The notes beneath the pieces were generated by a model. That model was not told the DNA's origin, searched no databases, and worked only from the letters and a program-made list of their open reading frames with translations. Below are positions 7,722 to 14,739 of a DNA stretch of 23,519 bases, one piece after another. The DNA lies in NCBI GenBank assembly GCA_030837785.1, contig JAUQYA010000009.1, positions 1-23,519 of the forward strand, read 5' to 3'. The stretch comes from Albidovulum sp. (GTDB lineage: Bacteria; Pseudomonadota; Alphaproteobacteria; Rhodobacterales; Rhodobacteraceae). Within the stretch, counting starts at the first letter, position 1, and each line of letters starts with the position of its first letter. Made by a program: the position numbers and the translations under genes.

Positions 7722-9641
7722 CTAGGCGGTCGCGGGCATCGTTGCCTGCGCAGCCCGACGTGCGCCGGGACCGCGCGGGACGCGCAGCAGGCGCATGGCG
7801 TTCGCGATCACCACCAGCACCGAAAGCTGGTGGATCAGCATGCCTTCGGCCATATGCACATCGCCGTTGAACACGCCAAACAGCAGCCCCGCCACGGTCA
7901 GCAGCGCGATGACGAGGTTCTGGCGCATGTTGCGCAGCGTCGCGCGGGAAATCGCCATCGCCTCGGGCAGCTTTTCCAGATCGTCGGCCATCAGCGCAAT
8001 GTCGGCGGTCTCGATCGCCACGTCAGAGCCCGCCGCCCCCATGGCGATGCTGGTGTCGGCGGCCGCCAGCGCCGGCGCGTCGTTGATGCCGTCGCCGATC
8101 ATGGCGACATGGCGGCCCTCGGCCTGAAAGCGGCGGATCAGGTCCAGCTTGTCCTCGGGCAGCAGGCCGGCATGAACCTCGTCGATGCCGATTTCGGCGG
8201 CAATGGCCTGGGCGGCCTGCGGCTGATCGCCGGTCAGCATGGCGATGCGGCTGACCCCGATGTCGCGCAGCCTGGCAATGGCGCCCCTGGCCGAGGGGCG
8301 GGGCTGGTCGGACAGGCCGAAGATGCCCGCGATCCGCCCGTCCAGCGCGACGATGATCGGCGTGCGCCCGCGACCGAGAACCCCGGCCAGCGCAGCTTCG
8401 GCCTCGGGGTCGAAGGCGATGCCCAGCCTGTCGAAGAGCCGCCGGTTGCCCGCCGCGACCTGCCGGCCTTGATGGTTGACCACCAGACCCATGCCGGCCA
8501 CTTCCTCGACCGCCTCGGGGGCGGGAATGTCACCCTCGGCACGACCGGCGGCGACAATGGGCCGGCCCAAGGGGTGATCCGAGCCGGATTCCGCGATGGC
8601 GGCCCAGTGCAGCAGTTCGGCGCGGTCCACACCCGCCAGCGGCAGCACCTCGACCAGGCTCGGGCGGCCCTCGGTGAGCGTCCCGGTCTTGTCCAGCGCC
8701 AGCATGTCGATGCGGCCCGCGCTTTCCAGATGCTGCCCGCCCTTGATAAGGATGCCCGACCGCGCCGCCCGCCCGATACCGGCAACGATGGAGACCGGGG
8801 TCGAGATCACCAGCGCGCCGGGGCAGGCCACGACCAGCAGCGTCAGCGCCAGCCGAATATCCTGCGTTACCGCCCAGGCGCCAAGCGCCAGCACCATGAT
8901 GCCGGGCGTATACCATTGGGCGAAACGCTCGATCATGCGCTGGCTGGGGGCGCGTTCCTCCTGCGCCTCTTCGACGCGGCGGATGATGCGGGCCAGCGTG
9001 GTATCGGCGCCGATGCCGGTGGCGCGGATGCGCAGCACGCCGTTTTCCGCGATGGTGCCGGCATGGACATGGCTGCCGGGGGCCTTTTCCGCCGGGATCG
9101 GCTCGCCGGTGATGGCGGCCTCGGAAACGGCGGCGTTGCCGTCAATGACCTCGCCATCGACGGGGATGCGGTTTCCGGCGCGCACCAGCACGACCTCATC
9201 CGGCTGGACGGCGCTGGCGGCGATCTCGACCGGCTGGCCGTCGCGGATCACGGTGGCAACCTCGGGCGCGGCCTTCAGCAGATCGGCCAGCGCGCCACGG
9301 GTCTGGCGCAGGGTGCGCGCCTCAAGCCAGGCGCCGAAGCTGAACAGGAAGGTAACGGCGGCGGATTCCCAGTATTCGCCGATGAACAGCGCACCGATGG
9401 CGGCGACGGTTACCAGTAGTTCAATCGAGAAATGGCGGATGCGCAGTGCCTGCACCGCGCGCCAGGCAATGTCAGAGCCGGCGACAAAGGCCGCCGTCAC
9501 CATCGCGGCCGCCCAAAGCCCGCGCAGGCCGAACCCGTAAAGGGCGATCAGGCCCAGCACGATCAGGCTGCCGCTGGTGATCGTCAGCCACTTCCTGCGG
9601 CTGGCCGGCTGGCGAAGGATTGTCAGGATCGGGGTCAACAT
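7722..9641 (-). CDS. P1B-type metal ATPase with CPG transport motif
   Basis: A 639-residue P-type ATPase without a fused metal-binding domain. It has TGEP (about residue 178), DKTGTLTEGR (D317), SDHPLG, MLTGD and GDGINDAPALAAADTSIAMG. The transport helix has CPG (C273-P274-G275) instead of CPC or SPC. The last helix has LIHQLSVLVV (H604) instead of the Asp of ZntA or the HEGGT of P1B-4. Metal preference therefore cannot be assigned; Zn/Cd-like transport is the default guess. Start 9641 has GAGG 6 bases upstream; ATG 9653 is possible but lacks a ribosome site. It is cotranscribed behind the metallochaperone at 9926 and divergent from a LysR regulator. Confidence 0.92.
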   Translation of the reverse strand: MLTPILTILRQPASRRKWLTITSGSLIVLGLIALYGFGLRGLWAAAMVTAAFVAGSDIAWRAVQALRIRHFSIELLVTVAAIGALFIGEYWESAAVTFLFSFGAWLEARTLRQTRGALADLLKAAPEVATVIRDGQPVEIAASAVQPDEVVLVRAGNRIPVDGEVIDGNAAVSEAAITGEPIPAEKAPGSHVHAGTIAENGVLRIRATGIGADTTLARIIRRVEEAQEERAPSQRMIERFAQWYTPGIMVLALGAWAVTQDIRLALTLLVVACPGALVISTPVSIVAGIGRAARSGILIKGGQHLESAGRIDMLALDKTGTLTEGRPSLVEVLPLAGVDRAELLHWAAIAESGSDHPLGRPIVAAGRAEGDIPAPEAVEEVAGMGLVVNHQGRQVAAGNRRLFDRLGIAFDPEAEAALAGVLGRGRTPIIVALDGRIAGIFGLSDQPRPSARGAIARLRDIGVSRIAMLTGDQPQAAQAIAAEIGIDEVHAGLLPEDKLDLIRRFQAEGRHVAMIGDGINDAPALAAADTSIAMGAAGSDVAIETADIALMADDLEKLPEAMAISRATLRNMRQNLVIALLTVAGLLFGVFNGDVHMAEGMLIHQLSVLVVIANAMRLLRVPRGPGARRAAQATMPATA

Positions 9642-9707
9642 GCGGGGCCTCATCGATGTAAAGCCCCGGCCGCGCGGGCAGGCACGGCCGGGCTGGAAAG
9701 GGTTGCG

Positions 9708-9926
9708 TCAGAATGCGGCGGGGCGGGCCTCGTAGCCGGTGGATTTCACCACCGAGACAAGGGCCTCGACCGGGGCGGATGCGGGGTCATGTTCGACCTC
9801 GATGCGGCCGGTGCTGAAATGCACCTTGGCGCTGGTCACGCCCTGGGTCGCCGCCAGCGCCTTTTCGATCTTGGTGACGCAGGAGGGGCAGGAAAATTCG
9901 TCGCTGCGCAGGATGGTCTTGGTCAT
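9708..9926 (-). CDS. CopZ-like heavy-metal-associated (HMA) protein
   Basis: A 72-residue single HMA domain of the beta-alpha-beta-beta-alpha-beta type. The metal motif is CPSC in FSCPSCVTKIEKAL, and the C-terminal STGYEARP matches the closing strand of the fold. It should be a cytosolic soft-metal carrier or a detached regulatory domain for the ATPase encoded 66 bases downstream, which lacks its own HMA domain. AAAGGA precedes the ATG by about 7 bases. The residue before the first Cys is Ser, not the usual Met-x-Cys, and an Asp/Glu pair lies before it, which might tune metal choice (inference). Confidence 0.9.
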   Translation of the reverse strand: MTKTILRSDEFSCPSCVTKIEKALAATQGVTSAKVHFSTGRIEVEHDPASAPVEALVSVVKSTGYEARPAAF

Positions 9927-9980
9927 GGCTGGATCCTTTCATGTCGCCGCCAGGTGGGGCGGTCATTGCTTGTGAACTCA

Positions 9981-10041
9981 ACATATGCTGTCCTTTCAGG
10001 ATCAGGATTGGCAATTCAGGCAAGGGACCATTGCATGAATG
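9981..10041. promoter_or_regulatory. Divergent promoter/operator between HMA gene and lysR
   Basis: This holds ACATATGCTGTCC, then 11 bases, then GGATTGGCAATTC, then GGCAAGGGACCATTGCATG. On the minus strand CATATGTT is a plausible -10 for the HMA gene. GCAAT and ATTGC form a dyad typical of LysR sites. A near copy is at 11519-11580. The last bases include the lysR start codon. Confidence 0.55.
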
Positions 10042-10940
10042 CACAGGGGCAGGATTGGGACGACCTGCGGCTGTTTCTGGCCGTGGCGCGGGCGGGATCG
10101 CTTTCGGGGGCCGCGCGCAGCCTTGGCGTCACCCATTCCACCGTCTTTCGCCGCATCGGTGCGTTTGAAACAAGGCTGGGGGTGCGGCTGTTCGACCGGC
10201 TTCCCGGCGGCTATGCCCTGACGGCGGCGGGCGAGGAGATGCACGATTCCGTCATCCGCATCGAGGAAGAAATCACCGCGCTGGCGCTCAAGGTGACCGG
10301 TCAGGACCAGCGGCCCCATGGCACGATCCGCATCACCACGACGGACCTGCTGGCGGTGGGCGTGCTGCCCCGCCATGTCGCCGCCTTTCGCGCCGAATGG
10401 CCCGAGATCGAAATCGAGGTGATCGTTGCCGACACGGTGCTGGACCTGACCAAGCGCGAGGCCGATATGGCCCTGCGCATCGGCAATCCGGCCCAGGAAA
10501 CGCTGGTCGGGCGGCGGGTCGGGCGGCTGGCTTTTGCCGTTTATGCGGCGGCGGGCCGGGCGCCCGCTGACCCGGGTGATGCCGACTGGATTGGCTATGG
10601 CGCTGCGCATGGCCCGCTCAGCCGCAATCTGGCGCGCTGGTGGCCGCAGCCGCGGCAGGTCTATCGGACAAATTCGATCACCGCCGCCCATGCCGCGGCG
10701 AAGGCGGGGATTGGCCTTGCCGCCTTGCCCTGCGTGATCGCCGATTGCGACCCCGGCCTGATCCGCGCCGCCGCGCTGCCCGAGGATTTCGGGCTGGACC
10801 TGTGGCTGCTGACCCATGAGGACCTGCGCCGGACCGCTCGCATCCGCATCTTTCTGGATTTCCTGGGCGCGGCGCTGGCTGCCGATGCCGACCTGCTGGA
10901 GGGGCGCTGCCCGTGCAAGACAAGGCCGGCGCAGGCGTGA
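10035..10940 (+). CDS. LysR-family transcriptional regulator
   Basis: A 301-residue regulator. The winged helix-turn-helix spans about residues 7-66 (DLRLFLAVARAGSLSGAARSLGVTHSTVFRRIGAFETRLGVRLFDR). A substrate-binding-like effector domain starts about residue 93 (HGTIRITTTDLLAVGVLPRHV). It is divergent from the metallochaperone/ATPase genes with 108 bases between starts, the classic arrangement for a LysR regulator and its target. AAGGGA lies about 8 bases before ATG 10035; the frame is open much further upstream, but that would cross the divergent genes. The C-terminus has CPCKT, two cysteines that might sense metal (speculative). Confidence 0.9.
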   Translation: MNAQGQDWDDLRLFLAVARAGSLSGAARSLGVTHSTVFRRIGAFETRLGVRLFDRLPGGYALTAAGEEMHDSVIRIEEEITALALKVTGQDQRPHGTIRITTTDLLAVGVLPRHVAAFRAEWPEIEIEVIVADTVLDLTKREADMALRIGNPAQETLVGRRVGRLAFAVYAAAGRAPADPGDADWIGYGAAHGPLSRNLARWWPQPRQVYRTNSITAAHAAAKAGIGLAALPCVIADCDPGLIRAAALPEDFGLDLWLLTHEDLRRTARIRIFLDFLGAALAADADLLEGRCPCKTRPAQA

Positions 10941-10954
10941 TACCCGCGCCGGCC
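10924..10954. terminator. GC-rich hairpin between convergent lysR and the 10974 gene
   Basis: GGCCGGCGC (10924-10932) pairs perfectly with GCGCCGGCC (10946-10954) around a 13-base loop. It overlaps the lysR stop and lies just past the end of the convergent gene. There is no strong T-run on either side, so bidirectional termination is plausible but not certain. Confidence 0.45.
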
Positions 10955-10973
10955 CATGCCTGCGCCCGTGGCG

Positions 10974-11447
10974 TCAGTCGATCATCTGCCAGCCCGGATG
11001 CTCGAAATGCTCGCCATAGGCGTTCAACGCCTGAACGATCGTCACCGCGCCAGTCTCGACCTCGCCGGCTTCCAATGCCGAGATGCCGGTCATCACCTCC
11101 CCGAGGACAACATGGAACTGCTCGTCCACCTCGGGTTCCAGCACACAGTTCTCGACCATGAAATCGACCTGCTTCTGGACATCGGCAGCGACCCCTTTCG
11201 CGGCATCGGCCGGCAGGGTGCCGCTGTGGATCGCGTCCAGGTTCGCGGCCACGGTTCCGTGAATCGCGGTCATGCCGGTGATCATGTTTTGATCGCCCTG
11301 CCATTTGGCGCCATCGTTCAGCGTGATCTCGATGGCCCCCGCACCATGGCCGTCATGTCCCTGGGATTGCGCGGCAGCAATGCCGGACGGCCCCAGCGCA
11401 AGGGCGAGAGCGACAGCGACGGTAGTGAAAGATTTTGCAGTCCGCAC
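10974..11447 (-). CDS. Secreted helical protein of unknown function, metal-locus associated
   Basis: A 157-residue protein starting at GTG, with AGGAG six bases upstream. A clear signal peptide (about 1-26, cleavage after GIAAAQS-type sequence) is followed by a His-containing stretch (QGHDGHGAG). The mature part is all-helical with repeated acidic and His positions (FMVENCVLEPEVDEQFHVVLGEVMTG) and one cysteine. I recognise no named family with certainty; it may be a small four-helix bundle like metal-locus periplasmic proteins. Its upstream region shares a ~61-base promoter with the lysR/HMA divergent region. It is therefore probably in the same regulon as the CPG ATPase and may buffer or sense the same metal. 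Confidence 0.8.
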   Translation of the reverse strand: MRTAKSFTTVAVALALALGPSGIAAAQSQGHDGHGAGAIEITLNDGAKWQGDQNMITGMTAIHGTVAANLDAIHSGTLPADAAKGVAADVQKQVDFMVENCVLEPEVDEQFHVVLGEVMTGISALEAGEVETGAVTIVQALNAYGEHFEHPGWQMID

Positions 11448-11518
11448 GGTGATCTCCTGTATCTGCTAAGTGGTTCTGGCCGCGGCGGGCATCGACAGAA
11501 GCGCCGGGCTTGGGATAG

Positions 11519-11580
11519 ACATAGGCTGTCCGTTTTCGCACGGGAATTGACAAAATCTGCAAAGACCCATTGCGCGAATG
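11519..11580 (-). promoter_or_regulatory. Second copy of the lysR-type divergent promoter
   Basis: ACATAGGCTGTCC, 11 bases, GGAATTGACAAAATC, then TGCAAAGACCCATTGCGCG. Order and spacing match 9981-10041 apart from one inserted base. The position of the lysR ATG is GCG here. It points toward the gene starting at 11447 on the minus strand, with CCTATGTC as a possible -10. Confidence 0.55.
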
Positions 11581-11588
11581 GACAGATC

Positions 11589-12203
11589 TCAGGCACGAAC
11601 CAGTCCCTCGCGGCCTGCCGCCGATACCATCTGGCTGTCGAACAACGCCCCGACGGCATGGGTCCGGATGCCGCCTGCCTCGCGCATGAGAAACAGCGCA
11701 TCGAGGGAAAGACGTGCAGCGAGTTCGCCGCCAGCCTGCGGACCCTGCACCATCAGCGCGGTTGCCCAGGCATCGGCCTCGGCGCAGCTGCCCGTGACGA
11801 CCGTGACCGAGGCCGGCGACGACCGCAGCGGGCCGCCCGTCGCCGGGTCCATCGTATGCGACAGGCGCTGGCCCTGAACGGTGACATGATGCCGGTAATC
11901 GCCCGAGGTGGCGACGGCGGCATCTTGCAGCATCAGGACCGAGTGGGGCGCGCGGCGTTCGGGATCGGGCGCCTCGACGGCGACGGTCCAGGGTATGCCA
12001 TCGGGCCGCAGCCCGGAGGCCCGCATCTCGCCGTCGATGCCGACAAGGAACCCGGCGATGCCGAAGCCCTGCAACATTTCGGCCAACCTGTCGATGCCGT
12101 AGCCCCTGGCGATTCCGTTCAGGTCGAGCGTGATCGGCGTGTGTTTCCTGACCAGCCCGGTCACGCGGTCGATCTCCAGCACCTCATGCGCGGCTGGCGA
12201 CAT
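11589..12203 (-). pseudogene. apbE: ApbE-like FAD:protein FMN transferase, N-terminally truncated
   Basis: The 204-residue frame matches only the C-terminal part of ApbE/Ftp. It shows ITLDLNGIARGYGIDRLAEML, FLVGIDGEMRASG, PWTVAVEAPDP, SHTMDPATGGP and AEADAWATALMV, the last being the metal/FAD-binding end of the fold. Family members are about 300-350 residues, so roughly 100-140 N-terminal residues are missing, and no matching sequence lies upstream in any frame. The upstream space is occupied by the DUF2271 gene, whose last 20 bases overlap this frame. A deletion joining the two genes explains both. Normally the enzyme attaches FMN to exported proteins; this copy is probably inactive. Confidence 0.65.
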
Positions 12204-12645
12204 ACCTGCGGCCGGGCGCAGGCTTTCCCGCTCCTGCCGTCGTCAGCGGCACGGCGATGTCGTTCGGGCTGTCGCGCATGTGCTCGACGGCGGCGTCGAC
12301 ATGCAGCGTATAGCCCGCATCGAACAGCGCATCGGCAAGGTCGAGGGTGATTTCGAGTGACCGGCCCGCGCCGACACTGGCGCCGGTGATGCCGTCGACC
12401 TGCGCCGGGTCGCCGCCGGTGGCGCGATACCAGTCGCCGAAATGTTCGTAATATTTCGACTTGCCGCCGGCCATCCACAGGGTTCCGGCATACGCCCCCT
12501 GCGCATCGATGACGTAGAGGACGAGATAGGCACCATCGCCACCGTACGTGTTCAGGGTGGTGGTGAGGGTAACCGGCCGGGCCATGGCAAGGCCGGGCGC
12601 CACCAAGGCCGAAGTCAGCGCGAGTGCTGCAAGGATGGATTTCAT
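12184..12645 (-). CDS. DUF2271 periplasmic protein, possibly C-terminally clipped
   Basis: A 153-residue exported protein with signal peptide MKSILAALALTSALVAPGLAMA and GAGGG seven bases before the ATG. YLVLYVIDAQGAYAGTLWMAG, the W/Y-rich HFGDWYRATGG and DGITGASVGAGRSLEITLDL match DUF2271 proteins. These commonly accompany ApbE and PepSY proteins in extracytosolic flavin electron-transfer loci. The protein ends PGRRYVASRA; I would expect a further short beta-strand after RYVAS. Its 3' end overlaps the truncated apbE frame, so the last few codons may come from a deletion junction. Fold mostly retained; function probably redox or ligand binding in the periplasm. Confidence 0.8.
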   Translation of the reverse strand: MKSILAALALTSALVAPGLAMARPVTLTTTLNTYGGDGAYLVLYVIDAQGAYAGTLWMAGGKSKYYEHFGDWYRATGGDPAQVDGITGASVGAGRSLEITLDLADALFDAGYTLHVDAAVEHMRDSPNDIAVPLTTAGAGKPAPGRRYVASRA

Positions 12646-12671
12646 GACTCTGCCCTCTTCTGCCTGATATG

Positions 12672-13052
12672 TCAGTTCACCCGCACAACGGGCGGGGTGT
12701 CGTTCTGGAACAGCGGATTGGAGGGGGGTGCCGACGGAGCGACGGTGGGTGCATTGCCGCGATCCCGCTCGCGGACCTGCTGGCCATCCCTGTGGCGCAA
12801 TTTGACGACCTGCAACGTCGCGGGATCCAGTTTGGCCTTGATGCGACGGCCCTGGGCATCGCGTCCCTTGACCTCCCAGCAGCCGTCGTCCGCCTCGATC
12901 TTCTCAGCATGCCAACCGAGGCCGGTTGCCGCCTGCATTACCGCTTCGCGCGGTTGCCAGGCCCCGTGCCCCACATGGCAGTCGTCACCTGCCATCGCCC
13001 CCGCCGCAGGCAATACCGCGAGAGCGGCTACGGCGATCAATAGAGTTTTCAT
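12672..13052 (-). CDS. PepSY-domain periplasmic protein (third copy)
   Basis: A 126-residue protein with signal peptide MKTLLIAVAALAVLPAAGAMA. One PepSY domain spans about residues 25-85. It carries two cysteines, the second in ADDGCWEVKG, spaced C-x32-C exactly as in the copies at 13165 and 14284, suggesting a shared disulfide. After the domain (DPATLQVVKLRHRDGQ) there is a proline-rich tail (APTVAPSAPPSNPLFQND) absent in the others. ATG 13052 is preferred over the upstream in-frame start at 13115 because it begins the signal peptide and has AAAGGA upstream. It may interact with the cytochrome b or flavoprotein encoded nearby (inference). Confidence 0.85.
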   Translation of the reverse strand: MKTLLIAVAALAVLPAAGAMAGDDCHVGHGAWQPREAVMQAATGLGWHAEKIEADDGCWEVKGRDAQGRRIKAKLDPATLQVVKLRHRDGQQVRERDRGNAPTVAPSAPPSNPLFQNDTPPVVRVN

Positions 13053-13118
13053 GGTTCGAATGTCCTTTACGATCATCTCGGGGGGCACTTTCCCGGCTAT
13101 GGCCGAGGCGAACACCCG

Positions 13119-13154
13119 TGTGGAAAGAGGTCCACCTCGATGATGAGGTAGACC
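13119..13154 (-). terminator. Probable terminator after the 13165 PepSY gene
   Basis: Read on the minus strand, GGTCTACCTC, loop ATCATC, GAGGTGGACC, then TCTTTCC. Arms match 9 of 10 (one G-T-type mismatch). It begins 11 bases past the stop of the PepSY gene. Confidence 0.6.
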
Positions 13155-13164
13155 CTTGCGGCCA

Positions 13165-13467
13165 TCAGTCGCGCTTTTCGGGCTTGGTGCCGTCGCTCCA
13201 GCGTTTGATCTTGCCCTCGATCACATCAAGCGTTCCGGGATCGACGGTCATCTTCAGGACGTTGCCGCCCTGGTCGATGACGCTCAGTTCGTAGCAGCCG
13301 TCGTCGAGTTCCATTTTCGAGATGGTCCAGCCGAACTCGTCGGTCACTTGAATGAGAGCTTCCCACGATTGCATGTTCTCGGTCGGCACGTTGCATTTCT
13401 CATCAGCGAACGCGGCCCCGGCGGGGATCATGAGAGCGAATGCGGTGGCGGTCAGGATGGTTTTCAT
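13165..13467 (-). CDS. PepSY-domain periplasmic protein (second copy)
   Basis: A 100-residue exported protein with signal peptide MKTILTATAFALMIPAGAAFA. The PepSY core reads FGWTISKMELDDGCYELSVIDQGGNVLKMTVDPGTLDVIEGK. The two cysteines keep the C-x32-C spacing of its paralogues. GAGGAG lies about 7 bases before ATG 13467; the frame is open to 13638, but that upstream part is not homologous. It has its own promoter region carrying the 52-base repeat also seen at 14647, and its own terminator, so it is probably monocistronic and controlled by the nearby response regulator. Confidence 0.87.
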   Translation of the reverse strand: MKTILTATAFALMIPAGAAFADEKCNVPTENMQSWEALIQVTDEFGWTISKMELDDGCYELSVIDQGGNVLKMTVDPGTLDVIEGKIKRWSDGTKPEKRD

Positions 13468-13518
13468 GGCTATGCTCCTCAGCCTTGGTTGCCTGCTGAA
13501 ACCAATCTGGAGGGCGTG

Positions 13519-13570
13519 GCTGACGTGATCCTGATCGCCGCGGAAACCCTGCGTCAGCTTCTTGTCAGCC
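13519..13570. promoter_or_regulatory. Candidate response-regulator binding element, copy 1
   Basis: TGAC (13521) and TGAT (13532), then GTCAGC (13553) and GTCAGC (13564), make two pairs each 11 bases apart and facing each other. It lies 52 bases upstream of the PepSY start at 13467 and matches 36 of 52 bases of 14647-14698 without gaps. The 11-base periodicity is typical of OmpR-family sites. Confidence 0.55.
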
Positions 13571-13592
13571 TGCCGCGACGAACCGCAGCGGT

Positions 13593-13630
13593 TGCACAAA
13601 ACAAACAGGCCCCACCAGACAGGCGGGGCC
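13593..13630 (-). terminator. Rho-independent terminator of the PepSY-cytochrome b operon
   Basis: On the minus strand GGCCCCGCC, loop TGTCT, GGTGGGGCC, then TGTTTGTTTTGT. The stem matches 8 of 9 pairs and is followed by a T-rich tail. It starts 28 bases after the cytochrome b stop. Confidence 0.75.
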
Positions 13631-13658
13631 GAAACCACAGCGGCAATGCGCGTAACGA

Positions 13659-14282
13659 TCAGGCCGCATCATTTGCGCCAGGAAGGCGCTTTCGGCCGGT
13701 GACCATAGCACGGGGCAGGTTCTCCCGATGGCGCCATGAGGTGACGGCCACACCCCCAACATGCAAGGCCACGAGAACCAAAGCCATGTTGGCCAGCATT
13801 TCATGCACCTCCTTCAAGGTCTTGTCCCCTCTGACTTCCCGGTTTCCGTGCTCGCCCGCAACCGTCACGGCCCGGGCTTCCTCGATCGATTGTTCGAGCA
13901 GCCAGCCGCTCAGCGCGGTGCCGGAAAGCGTGACCATGAGTGCCACGATCATCGCGGCGCCGGCCGGGTTGTGCCCGAGATGGCGTCGCTCGCGCCGGTG
14001 CAGCATATCCCCGAGATAGGCCAGCGTCGCGGCGGGGCCACGCACGAATTGCGTGAAGCGGGCATGGCGGCTGCCAACGAAACCCCAGATCAGGCGGAGG
14101 GCAAGCAATGCCGCCACCGCGTAACCGGTCGCCTCGTGAAGCGGCTGCACCTCGTCCGCCGCGAGCCATGCCACTGCAAAGGCGGCAACCAGACCCCAGT
14201 GAAAGCTGCGCACCAACGGATCCCAGACCATCACGGTGCGCTTGGTGTCGGCGACGTCCTGAATGCCGTCACCCTTCATCAT
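13659..14282 (-). CDS. Cytochrome b (Ni,Fe-hydrogenase-type b561 domain)
   Basis: A 207-residue membrane protein with about four helices. Features are VWDPLVRSFHWGLVAAFAVAW, LHEATGYAVAALLALRLIWGFVGSRHARF, a helix after HNPAGAAMIVALMVTLSG, and VHEMLANMALVLVALHVGGV. Histidines in the first, second and last helices fit haem ligation as in COG3658 cytochromes. It probably passes quinol electrons to periplasmic partners. The start is ATG 14282 (or 14279), one base after the stop of the PepSY gene, so the two are translationally coupled. A terminator follows. Together they form the usual cytochrome b plus PepSY pairing. Confidence 0.88.
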   Translation of the reverse strand: MMKGDGIQDVADTKRTVMVWDPLVRSFHWGLVAAFAVAWLAADEVQPLHEATGYAVAALLALRLIWGFVGSRHARFTQFVRGPAATLAYLGDMLHRRERRHLGHNPAGAAMIVALMVTLSGTALSGWLLEQSIEEARAVTVAGEHGNREVRGDKTLKEVHEMLANMALVLVALHVGGVAVTSWRHRENLPRAMVTGRKRLPGANDAA

Positions 14283-14283
14283 C

Positions 14284-14598
14284 TCAGTCTTGTTTGTGCT
14301 CTCTGCCCTCGCGGGAGCGCCGATCATCTCCGTCCTCGTATTCGATCTCCATCACCTGAAGCGTGCCGGGATCGACCGTCACCTCGATGCGGCGTCCTTC
14401 CCGGTCTGTACCTTTTATCTCGTAGCAGCCGTCGTCGATTTTGATGCGCCGCACCACCCATCCGTTTTCTTCCCCGAGCCGCACTACCGCGCTTCTTGGC
14501 TGCCAGTCTGCCAGCGGCACGGCACAGTCGCCGCCGGCAAGTGCAGCCCCGGACGGAAGAGCCGCGAGGAAGGTCAGAATTGTCAGCGATCTCTTCAT
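14284..14598 (-). CDS. PepSY-domain periplasmic protein (first copy)
   Basis: A 104-residue protein with signal peptide MKRSLTILTFLAALPSGAALA. PepSY domain: GWVVRRIKIDDGCYEIKGTDREGRRIEVTVDPGTLQVMEIEYED. It has two cysteines with the same C-x32-C spacing as the other two copies. The C-terminus is strongly charged (DDRRSREGREHKQD). GGAG lies 7 bases before the ATG. The upstream open frame to 15408 is only the shadow of the response-regulator gene. It is cotranscribed with the cytochrome b and divergent from the two-component genes that probably control it. Confidence 0.87.
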   Translation of the reverse strand: MKRSLTILTFLAALPSGAALAGGDCAVPLADWQPRSAVVRLGEENGWVVRRIKIDDGCYEIKGTDREGRRIEVTVDPGTLQVMEIEYEDGDDRRSREGREHKQD

Positions 14599-14646
14599 GG
14601 ACCACACTCCGTATAACGGCCATTGGATGACATTCTGCGCCGCGAA

Positions 14647-14698
14647 CCTGACGGGATGCTGAAGCCCGGGGCGTCCCGCCATCAGCTTTGCGTCAGCC
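14647..14698. promoter_or_regulatory. Candidate response-regulator binding element, copy 2
   Basis: TGAC (14649) and TGAA (14660), then ATCAGC (14681) and GTCAGC (14692), with the same 11-base and 32-base spacings as copy 1. It lies between the PepSY start at 14598 and the response-regulator start at 14740, so it can serve both divergent transcripts. Confidence 0.55.
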
Positions 14699-14739
14699 CG
14701 GATCGCCATAATGGCCAGAGGCAAACGAGTGGGAAGATC

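Noticed and set aside
7701..9419. 572-codon open frame on the plus strand
   Set aside because: Shadow of the CPG ATPase; composition is typical of antisense translation (H, Q, R, G, D) and no motif is seen.
9432..10034. N-terminal extension of the lysR frame
   Set aside because: It overlaps the HMA and ATPase genes on the other strand; the HTH begins right after ATG 10035.
10956..12350. 464-codon open frame on the plus strand
   Set aside because: It crosses three minus-strand genes and their promoter; no recognisable domain.
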